Source of the DNA: an uncultured Flavobacteriales bacterium
GTDB taxonomy: Bacteria; Bacteroidota; Bacteroidia; Flavobacteriales_D; Parvicellaceae
DNA: 6,220 nt
Direction: 5' to 3'
Assembly: GCA_937924345.1 (NCBI GenBank)
Contig: CALDTD010000260.1
Span: 1-6,220 of the forward strand
In this document: one piece after another, positions 1 to 6,220 of the stretch
Layout of the letters: the number at the start of each line of letters is the position of its first letter
Position numbering within the stretch: the stretch's first letter is position 1
The notes under the pieces: generated by a model
Database searches by the model: none
The model's input: only the letters and a program-made list of their open reading frames with translations
What the model was told of the DNA's origin: nothing
Made by a program: the position numbers and the translations under genes

Positions 1-838
1 TAGATGATACTATAAGAAGAAAAGTAGTTGTTATAGATACAATTGTAAAACACGACACTATTATTGTTAGCGACACCTTAAAACGAAAAATAAGACTCTT
101 TAAAAAAAAAAGATAAGTTTTAATAATGGGGTTAGTTATTCGACTAAAACAATAGAATCTGAGAACTTACTTTACAAAGATTTTAGGGTTAATAATGAAA
201 CTCCTATCTACACACCTTCAGTAAATTTAGCCTATTCTCACTATTTTAATGATAATTTAAACCTTAACACAGGTTTTTCATTTGTTCAATTTGGAGAACA
301 ATTAAATTATAATTTAACCAACTATTTTAACAACGATACTACTTTTATATTTAAAGATTCTATCACATTTTTATCTTGGGACTCCATCAATCACATTGTT
401 TATGTTAGCCTTTCGGACTATGAAGTTGATACTACATTACTAGACTCTACTGTTTTAATTAATGTTCAAAAAAATAGACATTCATATTTCACAATACCAG
501 TAATGTTTGGCTATAATTTTACTATTAAAAAGTTAAATATAAACTTAAGAGCAGGAATTGGATTTGGATTTTCACTCGATACAAAAGCTAGAAGTATTGA
601 CTACGAACTATCACAAATAATAAAAACTGTGCCGAAAAGATTTCAGTTTAACTACCTGTTATCTCCAACTTTTAATTATCAACTTACACAAAATTTTGCA
701 TTACAAATAAACCCTCAAGTATTATTAAACGGTAATAGTTTAATTAATTATAACGACTTAAATCAACGTTATACCAATTGGTCTATGCATGTTGGGTTAC
801 AATATATTTTTAAAAAAAAGACTAAGTTTAAAAATTAG
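1..838 (+). pseudogene. Outer-membrane beta-barrel protein, 5' end missing, frame broken at an A10 tract
   Basis: Two reading frames together look like one protein. The first runs in from the left edge (codons from base 3) and ends at TAA 114-116. It encodes a linker with repeated Asp-Thr-Ile units (DTIVKHDTIIVSDT) followed by a basic stretch. The second is open from base 104 to TAG 836-838. It encodes alternating polar and aromatic strands with motifs such as FTIPVMFGYNF and LRAGIGFGF, typical of Bacteroidota beta-barrels of the PorT/OMP_b-brl type. The second frame has no ATG, GTG or TTG between 104 and the internal Met at 503, so it is unlikely to be a separate gene. A -1 shift inside A10 (102-111) joins the frames as RLFKKKKISFNNGVSYS. 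An Asp-Thr linker before a barrel is a familiar layout in this phylum, where the part before it is often periplasmic or membrane-anchored. The ligand is unknown. It may be a true pseudogene, a slippage-expressed gene or a homopolymer sequencing error. Confidence 0.75.
102..111 (+). other. A10 homopolymer at the frame break
   Basis: Ten consecutive A bases lie between CTCTTT and GATAAG. In the upstream frame the context is A AAA AAA AGA TAA, so a slippery heptamer sits just before the stop codon. One extra A, or a -1 slip, restores a continuous barrel-protein frame. Polymerase slippage on runs this long is known in AT-rich bacteria; that it happens here is inference. Confidence 0.7.
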
Positions 839-860
839 TTTATCAACAAGATATAAACCA

Positions 861-880
861 ATAAACAGAAATCTGTTTAT
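861..880 (+). terminator. Hairpin after the beta-barrel gene, possible terminator
   Basis: ATAAACAG (861-868) and CTGTTTAT (873-880) form a perfect 8-bp inverted repeat around the 4-base loop AAAT. It begins 22 bases past the barrel-gene stop codon and lies upstream of the next promoter-like element, where a terminator is expected. The stem is AT-rich and no T-tract follows it, so intrinsic termination is uncertain. It could instead be an mRNA 3'-end stabiliser or a small operator. Confidence 0.4.
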
Positions 881-921
881 AAATGAAGTTCTGTGAAATG
901 ATAATTTGAATGTAAACGATG

Positions 922-929
922 TACTTTTG
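922..929 (+). promoter_or_regulatory. Bacteroidota-type -7 promoter element for the hydrolase-parAB unit
   Basis: TACTTTTG matches the Bacteroidota sigma-ABfr -7 consensus TAnnTTTG. A start of transcription near 936 would leave a leader of about 47 bases before the ATG at 983. No convincing TTTG -33 element lies at the usual 19-21 base spacing; the nearest TTTG (905-908) is only 13 bases away. The call rests on the -7 match and its intergenic position. Confidence 0.45.
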
Positions 930-982
930 TTTTGCTTGTATTTATCAAGGTAAAATTATATCTAATTCAACATCAATTTTTA

Positions 983-1663
983 ATGAAACTAACCTATTTC
1001 GGTCACGCATGTTTTCAAGTAGAGATAGAAGGCACAAAACTATTGTTTGATCATTTTATTACACCAAACGACTTAGCCAAAGACATAGATATTAAAGAAA
1101 TAAATCCAGATTATATTTTAGTTTCTCATGGGCATGAAGATCACGTAGCTGATGTTGAAAATATCGCTAGACAATCTGGAGCTACACTAATTTCTAATTT
1201 TGAAATTGTAAGTTGGTTCGAGAAAAAAGGAATAGAAAAAACACATCCAATGAATCATGGGGGGAATTGGCAGTTTCCTTTTGGTAAGGTAAAATATATA
1301 ACAGCTATTCACAGTAGTGTTTTGCCTGATGGAACGTATGGAGGTAACCCTGGAGGTTTTGTAATTGAATCTAAAGAAGGAAACTTTTATTTTGCTGGAG
1401 ATACAGCTTTAACAATGGACATGAAATTGATTCCTATGTTTACAGAACTAGATTTTGCAATCTTACCAATTGGAGATAATTTTACAATGGGAATAGAAGA
1501 AGCTGTAATGGCGTCAAACTTTATTGCTTGCGATAAGATTGTAGGTATGCACTATGACACTTTTGGTTTTATAGAAATAGATCACGAAAGAGCTAAAGAG
1601 CAGTTTAAATACAACGATGCCGAATTAACATTATTAAAAATAGGAGAAACTAAAACATTTTAA
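983..1663 (+). CDS. UPF0173-type metal-dependent hydrolase (metallo-beta-lactamase fold)
   Basis: A 226-residue cytoplasmic protein matching the UPF0173 / YtkL-like metal-dependent hydrolases along its full length. It opens with the family's MKLTYFGHACF start. The metal-binding motif HGHEDH is at residues 49-54. Other conserved pieces are AIHSS (His110), the glycine-rich GGNPGGF (about 120-126), FAGDTAL (Asp140), LPIGDNFTMG (161-170) and GMHYDTF (His190). These His and Asp residues would hold one or two metal ions, probably zinc. The physiological substrate of this family is not established. An in-frame ATG at 932 would add 17 residues (MLVFIKV...) not expected in the family, and it lies just upstream of the transcription start predicted from 922-929, so 983 is preferred. 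No Shine-Dalgarno sequence is present; the leader is A/T-rich, as usual in Bacteroidota. The stop codon is only 2 bases before parA, which suggests co-transcription. Confidence 0.93.
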   Translation: MKLTYFGHACFQVEIEGTKLLFDHFITPNDLAKDIDIKEINPDYILVSHGHEDHVADVENIARQSGATLISNFEIVSWFEKKGIEKTHPMNHGGNWQFPFGKVKYITAIHSSVLPDGTYGGNPGGFVIESKEGNFYFAGDTALTMDMKLIPMFTELDFAILPIGDNFTMGIEEAVMASNFIACDKIVGMHYDTFGFIEIDHERAKEQFKYNDAELTLLKIGETKTF

Positions 1664-1665
1664 CC

Positions 1666-2445
1666 ATGGGAAAAGTTATAGCAATTGCAAATCAAAAAGG
1701 TGGAGTTGGAAAAACAACTACAGCAATTAATCTATCCGCTAGTTTAGGTGTTTTAGATAAAAAAACCTTAATTATTGATGCAGACCCACAGGCAAACTCT
1801 ACCTCTGGAGTAGGTTTTGATCCTCAAACAATAGAGAATAGCCTTTATCACTCTATGGTAAATGGAACGGAACCAAATATTTTGGAGACGAGTAACCCTA
1901 ATTTATTCTTATTACCAGCACATATCGATTTGGTTGGAGCTGAAATTGAATTGGTAAATCTTGAGAATAGAGAATATATAATGAAGGGAATAATTGATCA
2001 GTTCAAAGATGAATTTGACTATATAATAATTGATTGTTCACCTTCCTTAGGCTTAATTACACTAAACTCGCTTACAGCTGCAGATTCTGTTATTATTCCT
2101 ATACAATGTGAATATTTTGCATTAGAAGGTGTTTTAAAATTATTTAATACAATTAATATTGTTCAGCAGCACTTAAATAAAGACTTAGATATTGAAGGGT
2201 TATTACTAACTATGTATGATTCTAGATTAAATCTTTCTAACGATGTTGTAGAGGATGTTCATACCAATTATCCAGAAATGGTTTTTAATACAATCATTCA
2301 CAGAAATATAAAATTGAGTGAGGCGCCAAGTTTTGGAGCCACAATTATTATGCATGACGCAAATAGTAAAGGGGCTGTAAATTATTTAAATTTGGCTCAA
2401 GAATTGCTTCAAAAAAACGAATCGGTTGAGTTAATTGAAGATTAA
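1666..2445 (+). CDS. parA: Chromosome-partitioning ATPase ParA (Soj family)
   Basis: A 259-residue ParA/Soj ATPase of the deviant Walker A family. The Walker A motif KGGVGKTT is at residues 11-18, with signature Lys11 and nucleotide-binding Lys16. The second Asp motif IIDADPQAN spans about 36-44 with Asp40. The Walker B strand IIIDCSPSLG covers 120-129 with Asp123. The conserved RNIKLSEAPSFG segment is at 213-224. There is no N-terminal helix-turn-helix domain, so it is the short chromosomal type, not a plasmid P1-type ParA. In the known mechanism, ATP-bound dimers coat the nucleoid non-specifically, and ParB triggers hydrolysis and release, which moves the origin region. parB follows after 12 bases, and the upstream hydrolase ends 2 bases before the ATG. 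No Shine-Dalgarno is seen, so translational coupling is plausible. Confidence 0.97.
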   Translation: MGKVIAIANQKGGVGKTTTAINLSASLGVLDKKTLIIDADPQANSTSGVGFDPQTIENSLYHSMVNGTEPNILETSNPNLFLLPAHIDLVGAEIELVNLENREYIMKGIIDQFKDEFDYIIIDCSPSLGLITLNSLTAADSVIIPIQCEYFALEGVLKLFNTINIVQQHLNKDLDIEGLLLTMYDSRLNLSNDVVEDVHTNYPEMVFNTIIHRNIKLSEAPSFGATIIMHDANSKGAVNYLNLAQELLQKNESVELIED

Positions 2446-2457
2446 AATTTTAAGACT

Positions 2458-3369
2458 ATGGCTGCTAAAAAAAATGCATTAGGAAAAGGGCTAAGTGCTT
2501 TATTAGACAAATCCACTCCTATTCCACCAAAAAACAGTAATACGGGATTAAATAAAACACCTCAAATTACTAAACCTAAAGTTGGAGGAATTGCTAAAGT
2601 TCCAATTAAACAAATAGAAGCAAATCCTTTTCAACCAAGAACCCATTTCGAAACCGAAGCAATAGAAGAATTAAGTGCTTCTATAAAAGAGCATGGGATT
2701 ATTCAACCCATTACTGTACGTAAACTAGGAGAAAATAAATACCAAATTATTTCTGGAGAACGTCGCTTTAGGGCTTCTCAACTTGCCGGACTAGAAGAAG
2801 TTCCTGTTTACATAAGAATTGCCAACGACCAAACAATGTTGGAAATGGCAATTATCGAAAATATTCAACGTGAGGATTTAAATGCATTGGAAGTTGCAAT
2901 TAGTTACCAGCGTCTAATCGATGAATGTAATATTACTCAAGAAAAAGTTGGGGAACGTGTAGGAAAAAGTAGAGCTTCTGTTACTAATTATTTACGTTTA
3001 TTAAACTTACCATCAGTAATACAGGTTGGAGTTAGAGATAAGGTAATTTCTATGGGGCACGCCAGAGCTTTACTAAGTTTTGAAAATGAAAAAGATCAAA
3101 TAGAGGCATTTTATAATATAATAGACAATAAACTTTCGGTTAGAGCCGTTGAGGAATTAGCTAAAGGGAAAAAAGAAGCTATTTCTTATGCTAAAAAGCC
3201 AATTAAAAATAAATTAACTATCCGTGAAAAGCGATTACAAGAAGATTTAAGTTTTCACTTTAACACTAAAATTAAAATCGCAAAAAAAGAAGATGGAAAA
3301 GGAGTTATTTCAATTCCATTTACTAATGACGAGCATTTAGAAAAAATTCTAGCTTTATTAGATCAATAA
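2458..3369 (+). CDS. parB: Chromosome-partitioning protein ParB (Spo0J family)
   Basis: A 303-residue ParB/Spo0J protein of ordinary chromosomal length. The N-terminal peptide KKNALGKGLSALL (4-16) is the usual basic segment that stimulates the ParA ATPase. A Pro/Lys/Asn-rich linker runs to about 45. The CTPase/ParB-N domain starts near VPIKQIEANPFQPR (48-61) and contains GERRFRA (100-106) and ENIQREDLN (134-142), the boxes that bind CTP and phosphates. The helix-turn-helix that reads parS lies at about 159-182 (ITQEKVGERVGKSRASV). The C-terminal part from about 250 would hold the dimerisation domain. In related proteins, CTP-bound dimers load at parS and slide as clamps on DNA. Its last 13 bases overlap the next gene if that gene starts at ATT 3357; if it starts at ATA 3369 the overlap is one base of the TAA. 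Confidence 0.97.
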   Translation: MAAKKNALGKGLSALLDKSTPIPPKNSNTGLNKTPQITKPKVGGIAKVPIKQIEANPFQPRTHFETEAIEELSASIKEHGIIQPITVRKLGENKYQIISGERRFRASQLAGLEEVPVYIRIANDQTMLEMAIIENIQREDLNALEVAISYQRLIDECNITQEKVGERVGKSRASVTNYLRLLNLPSVIQVGVRDKVISMGHARALLSFENEKDQIEAFYNIIDNKLSVRAVEELAKGKKEAISYAKKPIKNKLTIREKRLQEDLSFHFNTKIKIAKKEDGKGVISIPFTNDEHLEKILALLDQ

Positions 3370-3950
3370 TACTACATATTTCTTTTTTCATCTTAGCTGG
3401 AACTAGCGCTTCTGCACAAACTTTAGTCGCAGCCGATTCACTTGTTAATAGAAGTCCTAAAGATAATGTAGACACCTTACATAGTCCTAAAAAAGCAACC
3501 TTACTATCAGTTGTTATTCCAGGAGGAGGTCAAATTTACAATGCAGCGCACAGACCAAAATCTAAGCGTTCTAAACTTTGGTGGAAATTACCAATTATTT
3601 ATGGGGGTTTAGGAGCTAGTGTTTATGCTACCATTTTTAACCACAGAGAATTTAAAGCTTTTCTTAATGAACGAAAGGCTAGATTAGATCCTAATTATAA
3701 TTTTCAATATTTTCCAAATTATACAAGTGAACAACTTCTACCTGTTCAAGAAAACTTTAGAAAATATAGAGACTATTCCATTATAGCAGGACTTCTACTT
3801 TATACTTTAAATATTATAGATGCCAATGTCTCTGGTCATTTATTACACTTTGATGCCAGTGATAATTTATCGTTTAATTTTCGCCCCCACCTCTCACTAA
3901 ACAATGCAACAGCCAATTTTGGTGCTAAAATTGCTGTTAATTTTAAGTAA
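3357..3950 (+). CDS. DUF5683 membrane/exported protein with no canonical start codon
   Basis: An open frame from 3330 to TAA 3948-3950 encodes a clear DUF5683 (PF18935) protein, a Bacteroidota family of unknown function often found just after parB. Numbered from ATT 3357 it has 197 residues. A signal peptide (RSIILHISFFILAGTSASA) has an AxA-type cleavage site before Gln21. The hallmark PGGGQIYN is at 55-62. Two hydrophobic segments lie at about 76-94 and 141-154, and a basic patch (RPKSKRSK) precedes the first. The frame contains no ATG, GTG or TTG at all, so no usual start exists. ATT 3357 gives a textbook n-region (M-R-S). ATA 3369 gives the overlap TAATA, one base from the common TAATG coupling junction. 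ATA 3366 is a third option. The frame is otherwise intact and shows no decay. It could be a genuine non-AUG start, a start-codon mutation or a base error. Confidence 0.8.
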   Translation: MRSIILHISFFILAGTSASAQTLVAADSLVNRSPKDNVDTLHSPKKATLLSVVIPGGGQIYNAAHRPKSKRSKLWWKLPIIYGGLGASVYATIFNHREFKAFLNERKARLDPNYNFQYFPNYTSEQLLPVQENFRKYRDYSIIAGLLLYTLNIIDANVSGHLLHFDASDNLSFNFRPHLSLNNATANFGAKIAVNFK

Positions 3951-4020
3951 ACTGTATTACTTATCAACCTTAACCAATGTTAATGTAGATAAAAAGCGTG
4001 AATGCTTAATGATTTTAAAC

Positions 4021-4039
4021 TAAGTTTGAATTACCTTTG
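4021..4039 (+). promoter_or_regulatory. Promoter-like -7 elements before the TPR gene
   Basis: Two TAnnTTTG matches lie close together: TAAGTTTG (4021-4028) and TACCTTTG (4032-4039). The second is the better Bacteroidota -7 form and would start transcription near 4046, giving a leader of about 27 bases to the ATG at 4073. No clear TTTG is found at the -33 spacing for either. They are the most promoter-like sites in this 122-base gap, which otherwise contains no coding frame or strong hairpin. Confidence 0.5.
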
Positions 4040-4072
4040 TACACTGAGCTATTGTCTCACTAAGTAGAATAA

Positions 4073-5470
4073 ATGGAAGAAAATTTCGACAACGAAAAAC
4101 AACGTGAAGTACTTGAAAAAAAGGCTGCTGCAATGCTAGACGAAAAGCAAAACATTTTTCATGATGTAGAAGAATTCGAACAAGTTTCTGAGTTTTTATT
4201 GGAAGATATGCAACTAGATCAAACCCTAGAAATTGCCAATAAGGGGTTGGAACAATACCCTAATTCTCCCAACTTAATGATGATTGTCTGCGAGTGCGAT
4301 TTTTTAAATGGAAATCAAACTAAGGCTTTAAAGTCAATGAAAGAAATTGTTGACGTTCACCCTTATAATACTGATTATTTACTTGAATTTGCTAACTTAA
4401 ACGCAAGAAGTGGAAAATCTAAAATAGCAATTGAACTCTATGAAAAAGCACTAAAGCTAGATTTAGAAGATAAACCTTCAGTAATAATGGATTTAGTATT
4501 CGAGTGCCAACGTATTAAAGAGCACGAAAAAGCTTTAGTTTATTTACATGAAGCAATTGAAGCTACTCCAGACAATGATTTGATTCTATTTGAAATGGGA
4601 ATTTCTTATTCAGAACTAAATATTCCCAAGAAAGCGATTAATTTTTTTAAAGAATATCTAGATTATAACCCTTATTCTTATGTAGCTTGGTTTAATTTAG
4701 GAAACATGTATGCCAAATTAGGCAAAAACAAAAAAGCTGTTTTTGCTTTCGATTATAGTATTGTTACCAACGAACACTTTCCAGCTTCCTATTATGGAAA
4801 AGCGAATGCATACATCCAACTTACAGAATATAAAAAAGCAATAAAAGTATTAAACGCTACTTTTGTACTAGAACAACCACATTCATTTGTTTATTGTATG
4901 ATAGGTGAATGCCACGAAAAATTAGAAGATTATTCCAAAGCATTAACTTTTTACGAAAAAAGTATCGAATTAGATAATGATTTTGCTGATGCTTGGATGG
5001 GGATAGGTGTGGTAAAAGACTTAACAAATAAAAGTCAAGATGCCATCAAATACATGGAAAAAGGGATTGAACGCGATCCTTCAAACGCCGAATTTTGGTA
5101 TTTATATGCTGAATTGTTGAGTAAGATTGGTTTAAGTGATGACGCGAAATTAGCTTTTAATAAAGTTACAAAGTTAGATCCGAATAATACCGATGCTTGG
5201 TTAGACTATAGTAATCTATTGTTCGAAAATAAACTCGTAAATGAAGCTACCTCTATAATAGAAAATGGGCTAAAAGAAAATAAAAATAACGAAGACTTAC
5301 GCTATCGTTTAGTAGCCTATTTATTGAAAAAAGGAGATCTTGAAAATGCTAAAAAACATTTAAAAGTTGCCCTAAAAGAAAATTATAAAGCACATAAACA
5401 ATTGCTTGAGTTTTATCCAGATATTAATAAAATAAACGAAATAGTAGAATTGATTAATAATTTTAAATAA
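4073..5470 (+). CDS. TPR-repeat protein, probable cytoplasmic scaffold
   Basis: A 465-residue protein made almost wholly of tetratricopeptide repeats. An acidic, charged N-terminal region (about 1-45) has no signal peptide or membrane segment, so it is probably cytoplasmic. Helix pairs of about 34 residues follow from about 47 to the C-terminus. The clearest are 203-236 (AWFNLGNMYAKLGKNKKAV), 272-305 (YCMIGECHEKLEDYSKAL), 306-339, 340-373 and 374-407, with the usual W/L-G-Y-A-P spacing. Such arrays bind other proteins and have no catalytic role of their own, and nothing in the sequence names a partner. The ATG at 4073 follows a short leader downstream of the TACCTTTG element and has no Shine-Dalgarno. 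The next gene starts 18 bases after the stop, so the pair is likely co-transcribed. TPR proteins of this kind are seen beside the same enzyme in other Flavobacteriales as far as I recall; a functional link is not proven. Confidence 0.9.
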   Translation: MEENFDNEKQREVLEKKAAAMLDEKQNIFHDVEEFEQVSEFLLEDMQLDQTLEIANKGLEQYPNSPNLMMIVCECDFLNGNQTKALKSMKEIVDVHPYNTDYLLEFANLNARSGKSKIAIELYEKALKLDLEDKPSVIMDLVFECQRIKEHEKALVYLHEAIEATPDNDLILFEMGISYSELNIPKKAINFFKEYLDYNPYSYVAWFNLGNMYAKLGKNKKAVFAFDYSIVTNEHFPASYYGKANAYIQLTEYKKAIKVLNATFVLEQPHSFVYCMIGECHEKLEDYSKALTFYEKSIELDNDFADAWMGIGVVKDLTNKSQDAIKYMEKGIERDPSNAEFWYLYAELLSKIGLSDDAKLAFNKVTKLDPNNTDAWLDYSNLLFENKLVNEATSIIENGLKENKNNEDLRYRLVAYLLKKGDLENAKKHLKVALKENYKAHKQLLEFYPDINKINEIVELINNFK

Positions 5471-5488
5471 TCATTCTCATAAAAAAAC

Positions 5489-6220
5489 ATGAATAATTTT
5501 AACTTACCACACATCCCTAACAGAGGAGAAAAACCAAGACAGAACGGAGTTACCATGATGATGGATAAAGGTCTGAGTTTGAGAGAAACAGAAGATTTTA
5601 TTGCTAGCTCAGGTCATTTAACTGATATTGTTAAATTTGGTTTTGGAACTTCGTTTGTTACGAATGATTTTCAGGAAAAAATAAACCTGTACAAGAAAAA
5701 CAACATCAAACCTTATTTAGGCGGAACACTTTTCGAAGCATTTATTGCTAGAAATATGTTTGATGATTATCGTAAACTAATCGATCAATATGGGTTAGAG
5801 TTAATGGAAGTTTCTGATGGTTCTATTGTAATTCCACACGACGAAAAGTGTGAATACATTAGTACTTTAAAACAACAAGGAACCGTAATGAGTGAAGTAG
5901 GTTCTAAAGAAGCTGGAATTGTTTTAACCCCAGAAACTTGGATAGAAATGATGTCTAAAGAAATAGAAGCTGGTTCTTGGAAGGTTATTGCAGAAGGAAG
6001 AGAAAGTGGTTCTGTTGGTGTTTTTGACGAAAAAGGAACGCCAAATGAAAGCTTGATTGAAAAAATAATTAATAATATTACTCCTGAAAAAGTGCTTTGG
6101 GAAGCTCCAACTAAAGATCAACAAATTTGGTTTATTAAACTATTTGGACCTAATGTAAATATTGGGAATATAGCATATAACGACATTATACCTCTAGAAT
6201 GTCTTCGTTTAGGACTAAGA
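5489..6220 (+). CDS. Phosphosulfolactate synthase (ComA/PF02679) family enzyme, 3' end missing
   Basis: The first 244 residues of a PF02679-family TIM-barrel protein, cut by the right edge just after RLGLR, where the family normally continues with GDT and a short tail. Only some 10-20 residues are probably missing. Conserved segments appear in order: MMMDKGLS (23-30), VKFGFGTS (48-55), YLGGTLFEAF (76-85), MEVSDGS (106-112), a Lys-Glu near 140-141 (SKEAG), WKVIAEGRESG (164-174), LWEAP (203-207) and GPNVNIGNI (220-228). The characterised archaeal member ComA adds sulfite to phosphoenolpyruvate to make phosphosulfolactate in coenzyme M synthesis. Bacteroidota do not make coenzyme M, so here the product might feed sulfolactate or cysteate and thus sulfonolipids; that is inference. 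The plant homologue HSA32 is tied to heat-stress memory, so another role is possible. The start at 5489 follows an A7 leader with no Shine-Dalgarno. Confidence 0.92.
   Translation, partial: MNNFNLPHIPNRGEKPRQNGVTMMMDKGLSLRETEDFIASSGHLTDIVKFGFGTSFVTNDFQEKINLYKKNNIKPYLGGTLFEAFIARNMFDDYRKLIDQYGLELMEVSDGSIVIPHDEKCEYISTLKQQGTVMSEVGSKEAGIVLTPETWIEMMSKEIEAGSWKVIAEGRESGSVGVFDEKGTPNESLIEKIINNITPEKVLWEAPTKDQQIWFIKLFGPNVNIGNIAYNDIIPLECLRLGLR

Noticed and set aside
503..838. Independent 111-residue protein starting at ATG 503
   Set aside because: The frame is open and barrel-like for 400 bases upstream of this Met, which falls inside a beta-strand motif (PVMFGYNF), so it is an internal codon.
932..982. 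Upstream ATG that would lengthen the hydrolase by 17 residues
   Set aside because: Family members begin at the M-K-x-T-x-x-G-H-A pattern encoded from 983, and the promoter-like element at 922-929 would place the transcript start beyond 932.
3330..3369. ParB-DUF5683 fusion by -1 frameshifting
   Set aside because: The frames allow it, but the A6 run at 3341-3346 is not in the right phase for a classic slippery heptamer, and a signal peptide in the middle of a cytoplasmic DNA-binding fusion makes little sense.
4045..4059. TGAG/CTCA inverted repeat in the TPR leader
   Set aside because: Only four base pairs around a 7-base loop with a mismatch outside it; too weak to call a regulatory hairpin.
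4094..4112. Partial parS-like ACGTGAAGT at the start of the TPR gene
   Set aside because: Only one half resembles parS, the palindrome is broken, and the bases are explained by coding sequence.
5924..6124. 66-residue open frame on the minus strand
   Set aside because: It lies entirely inside the ComA-family gene in antisense, is rich in Phe/Ser/Asn as expected of a shadow frame, and matches no family I recognise.

Overview
The window is low in GC and reads as chromosome of a Bacteroidota bacterium, most likely of the Flavobacteriales. Three things point there. Gene starts follow A/T-rich leaders and lack Shine-Dalgarno sequences. Two intergenic regions carry TAnnTTTG promoter -7 elements. 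The gene families present (DUF5683, a Bacteroidota-type outer-membrane beta-barrel, ParA/ParB beside DUF5683) are typical of the group. All recognised genes lie on the + strand, and no gene-free stretch exceeds 300 bases. No mobile element, CRISPR array, tRNA or rRNA was seen.

Layout: (1) 1-838 holds the 3' part of an outer-membrane beta-barrel protein gene, split by a -1 frame change at an A10 tract. (2) A 20-bp hairpin and a promoter-like element precede a tight cluster: a UPF0173-type metallo-beta-lactamase-fold hydrolase (983-1663), parA (1666-2445), parB (2458-3369) and a DUF5683 membrane protein (about 3357-3950). The gaps are 2 and 12 bases, and the last junction overlaps, so this looks like one transcript. 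(3) After 122 bases with a promoter-like element comes a second unit: a TPR-repeat protein (4073-5470) and a phosphosulfolactate synthase (ComA/PF02679) family gene that runs off the right edge (5489-6220).

ParA and ParB are the chromosome-segregation ATPase and its CTP-dependent parS-binding clamp. The DUF5683 protein is a probable exported or membrane-anchored protein of unknown role that commonly accompanies parAB in this phylum. The TPR protein is probably a cytoplasmic scaffold. The ComA-family enzyme would join sulfite and phosphoenolpyruvate if it keeps the family's activity.

Two observations stand out. The DUF5683 reading frame has no ATG, GTG or TTG codon anywhere, yet has a good signal peptide and family motifs, so it must start at ATT or ATA if it is intact. 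The beta-barrel gene needs a one-base slip in A10 to be read through. Each could be real biology or a single-base sequence error. No clearly new multi-gene system is visible.
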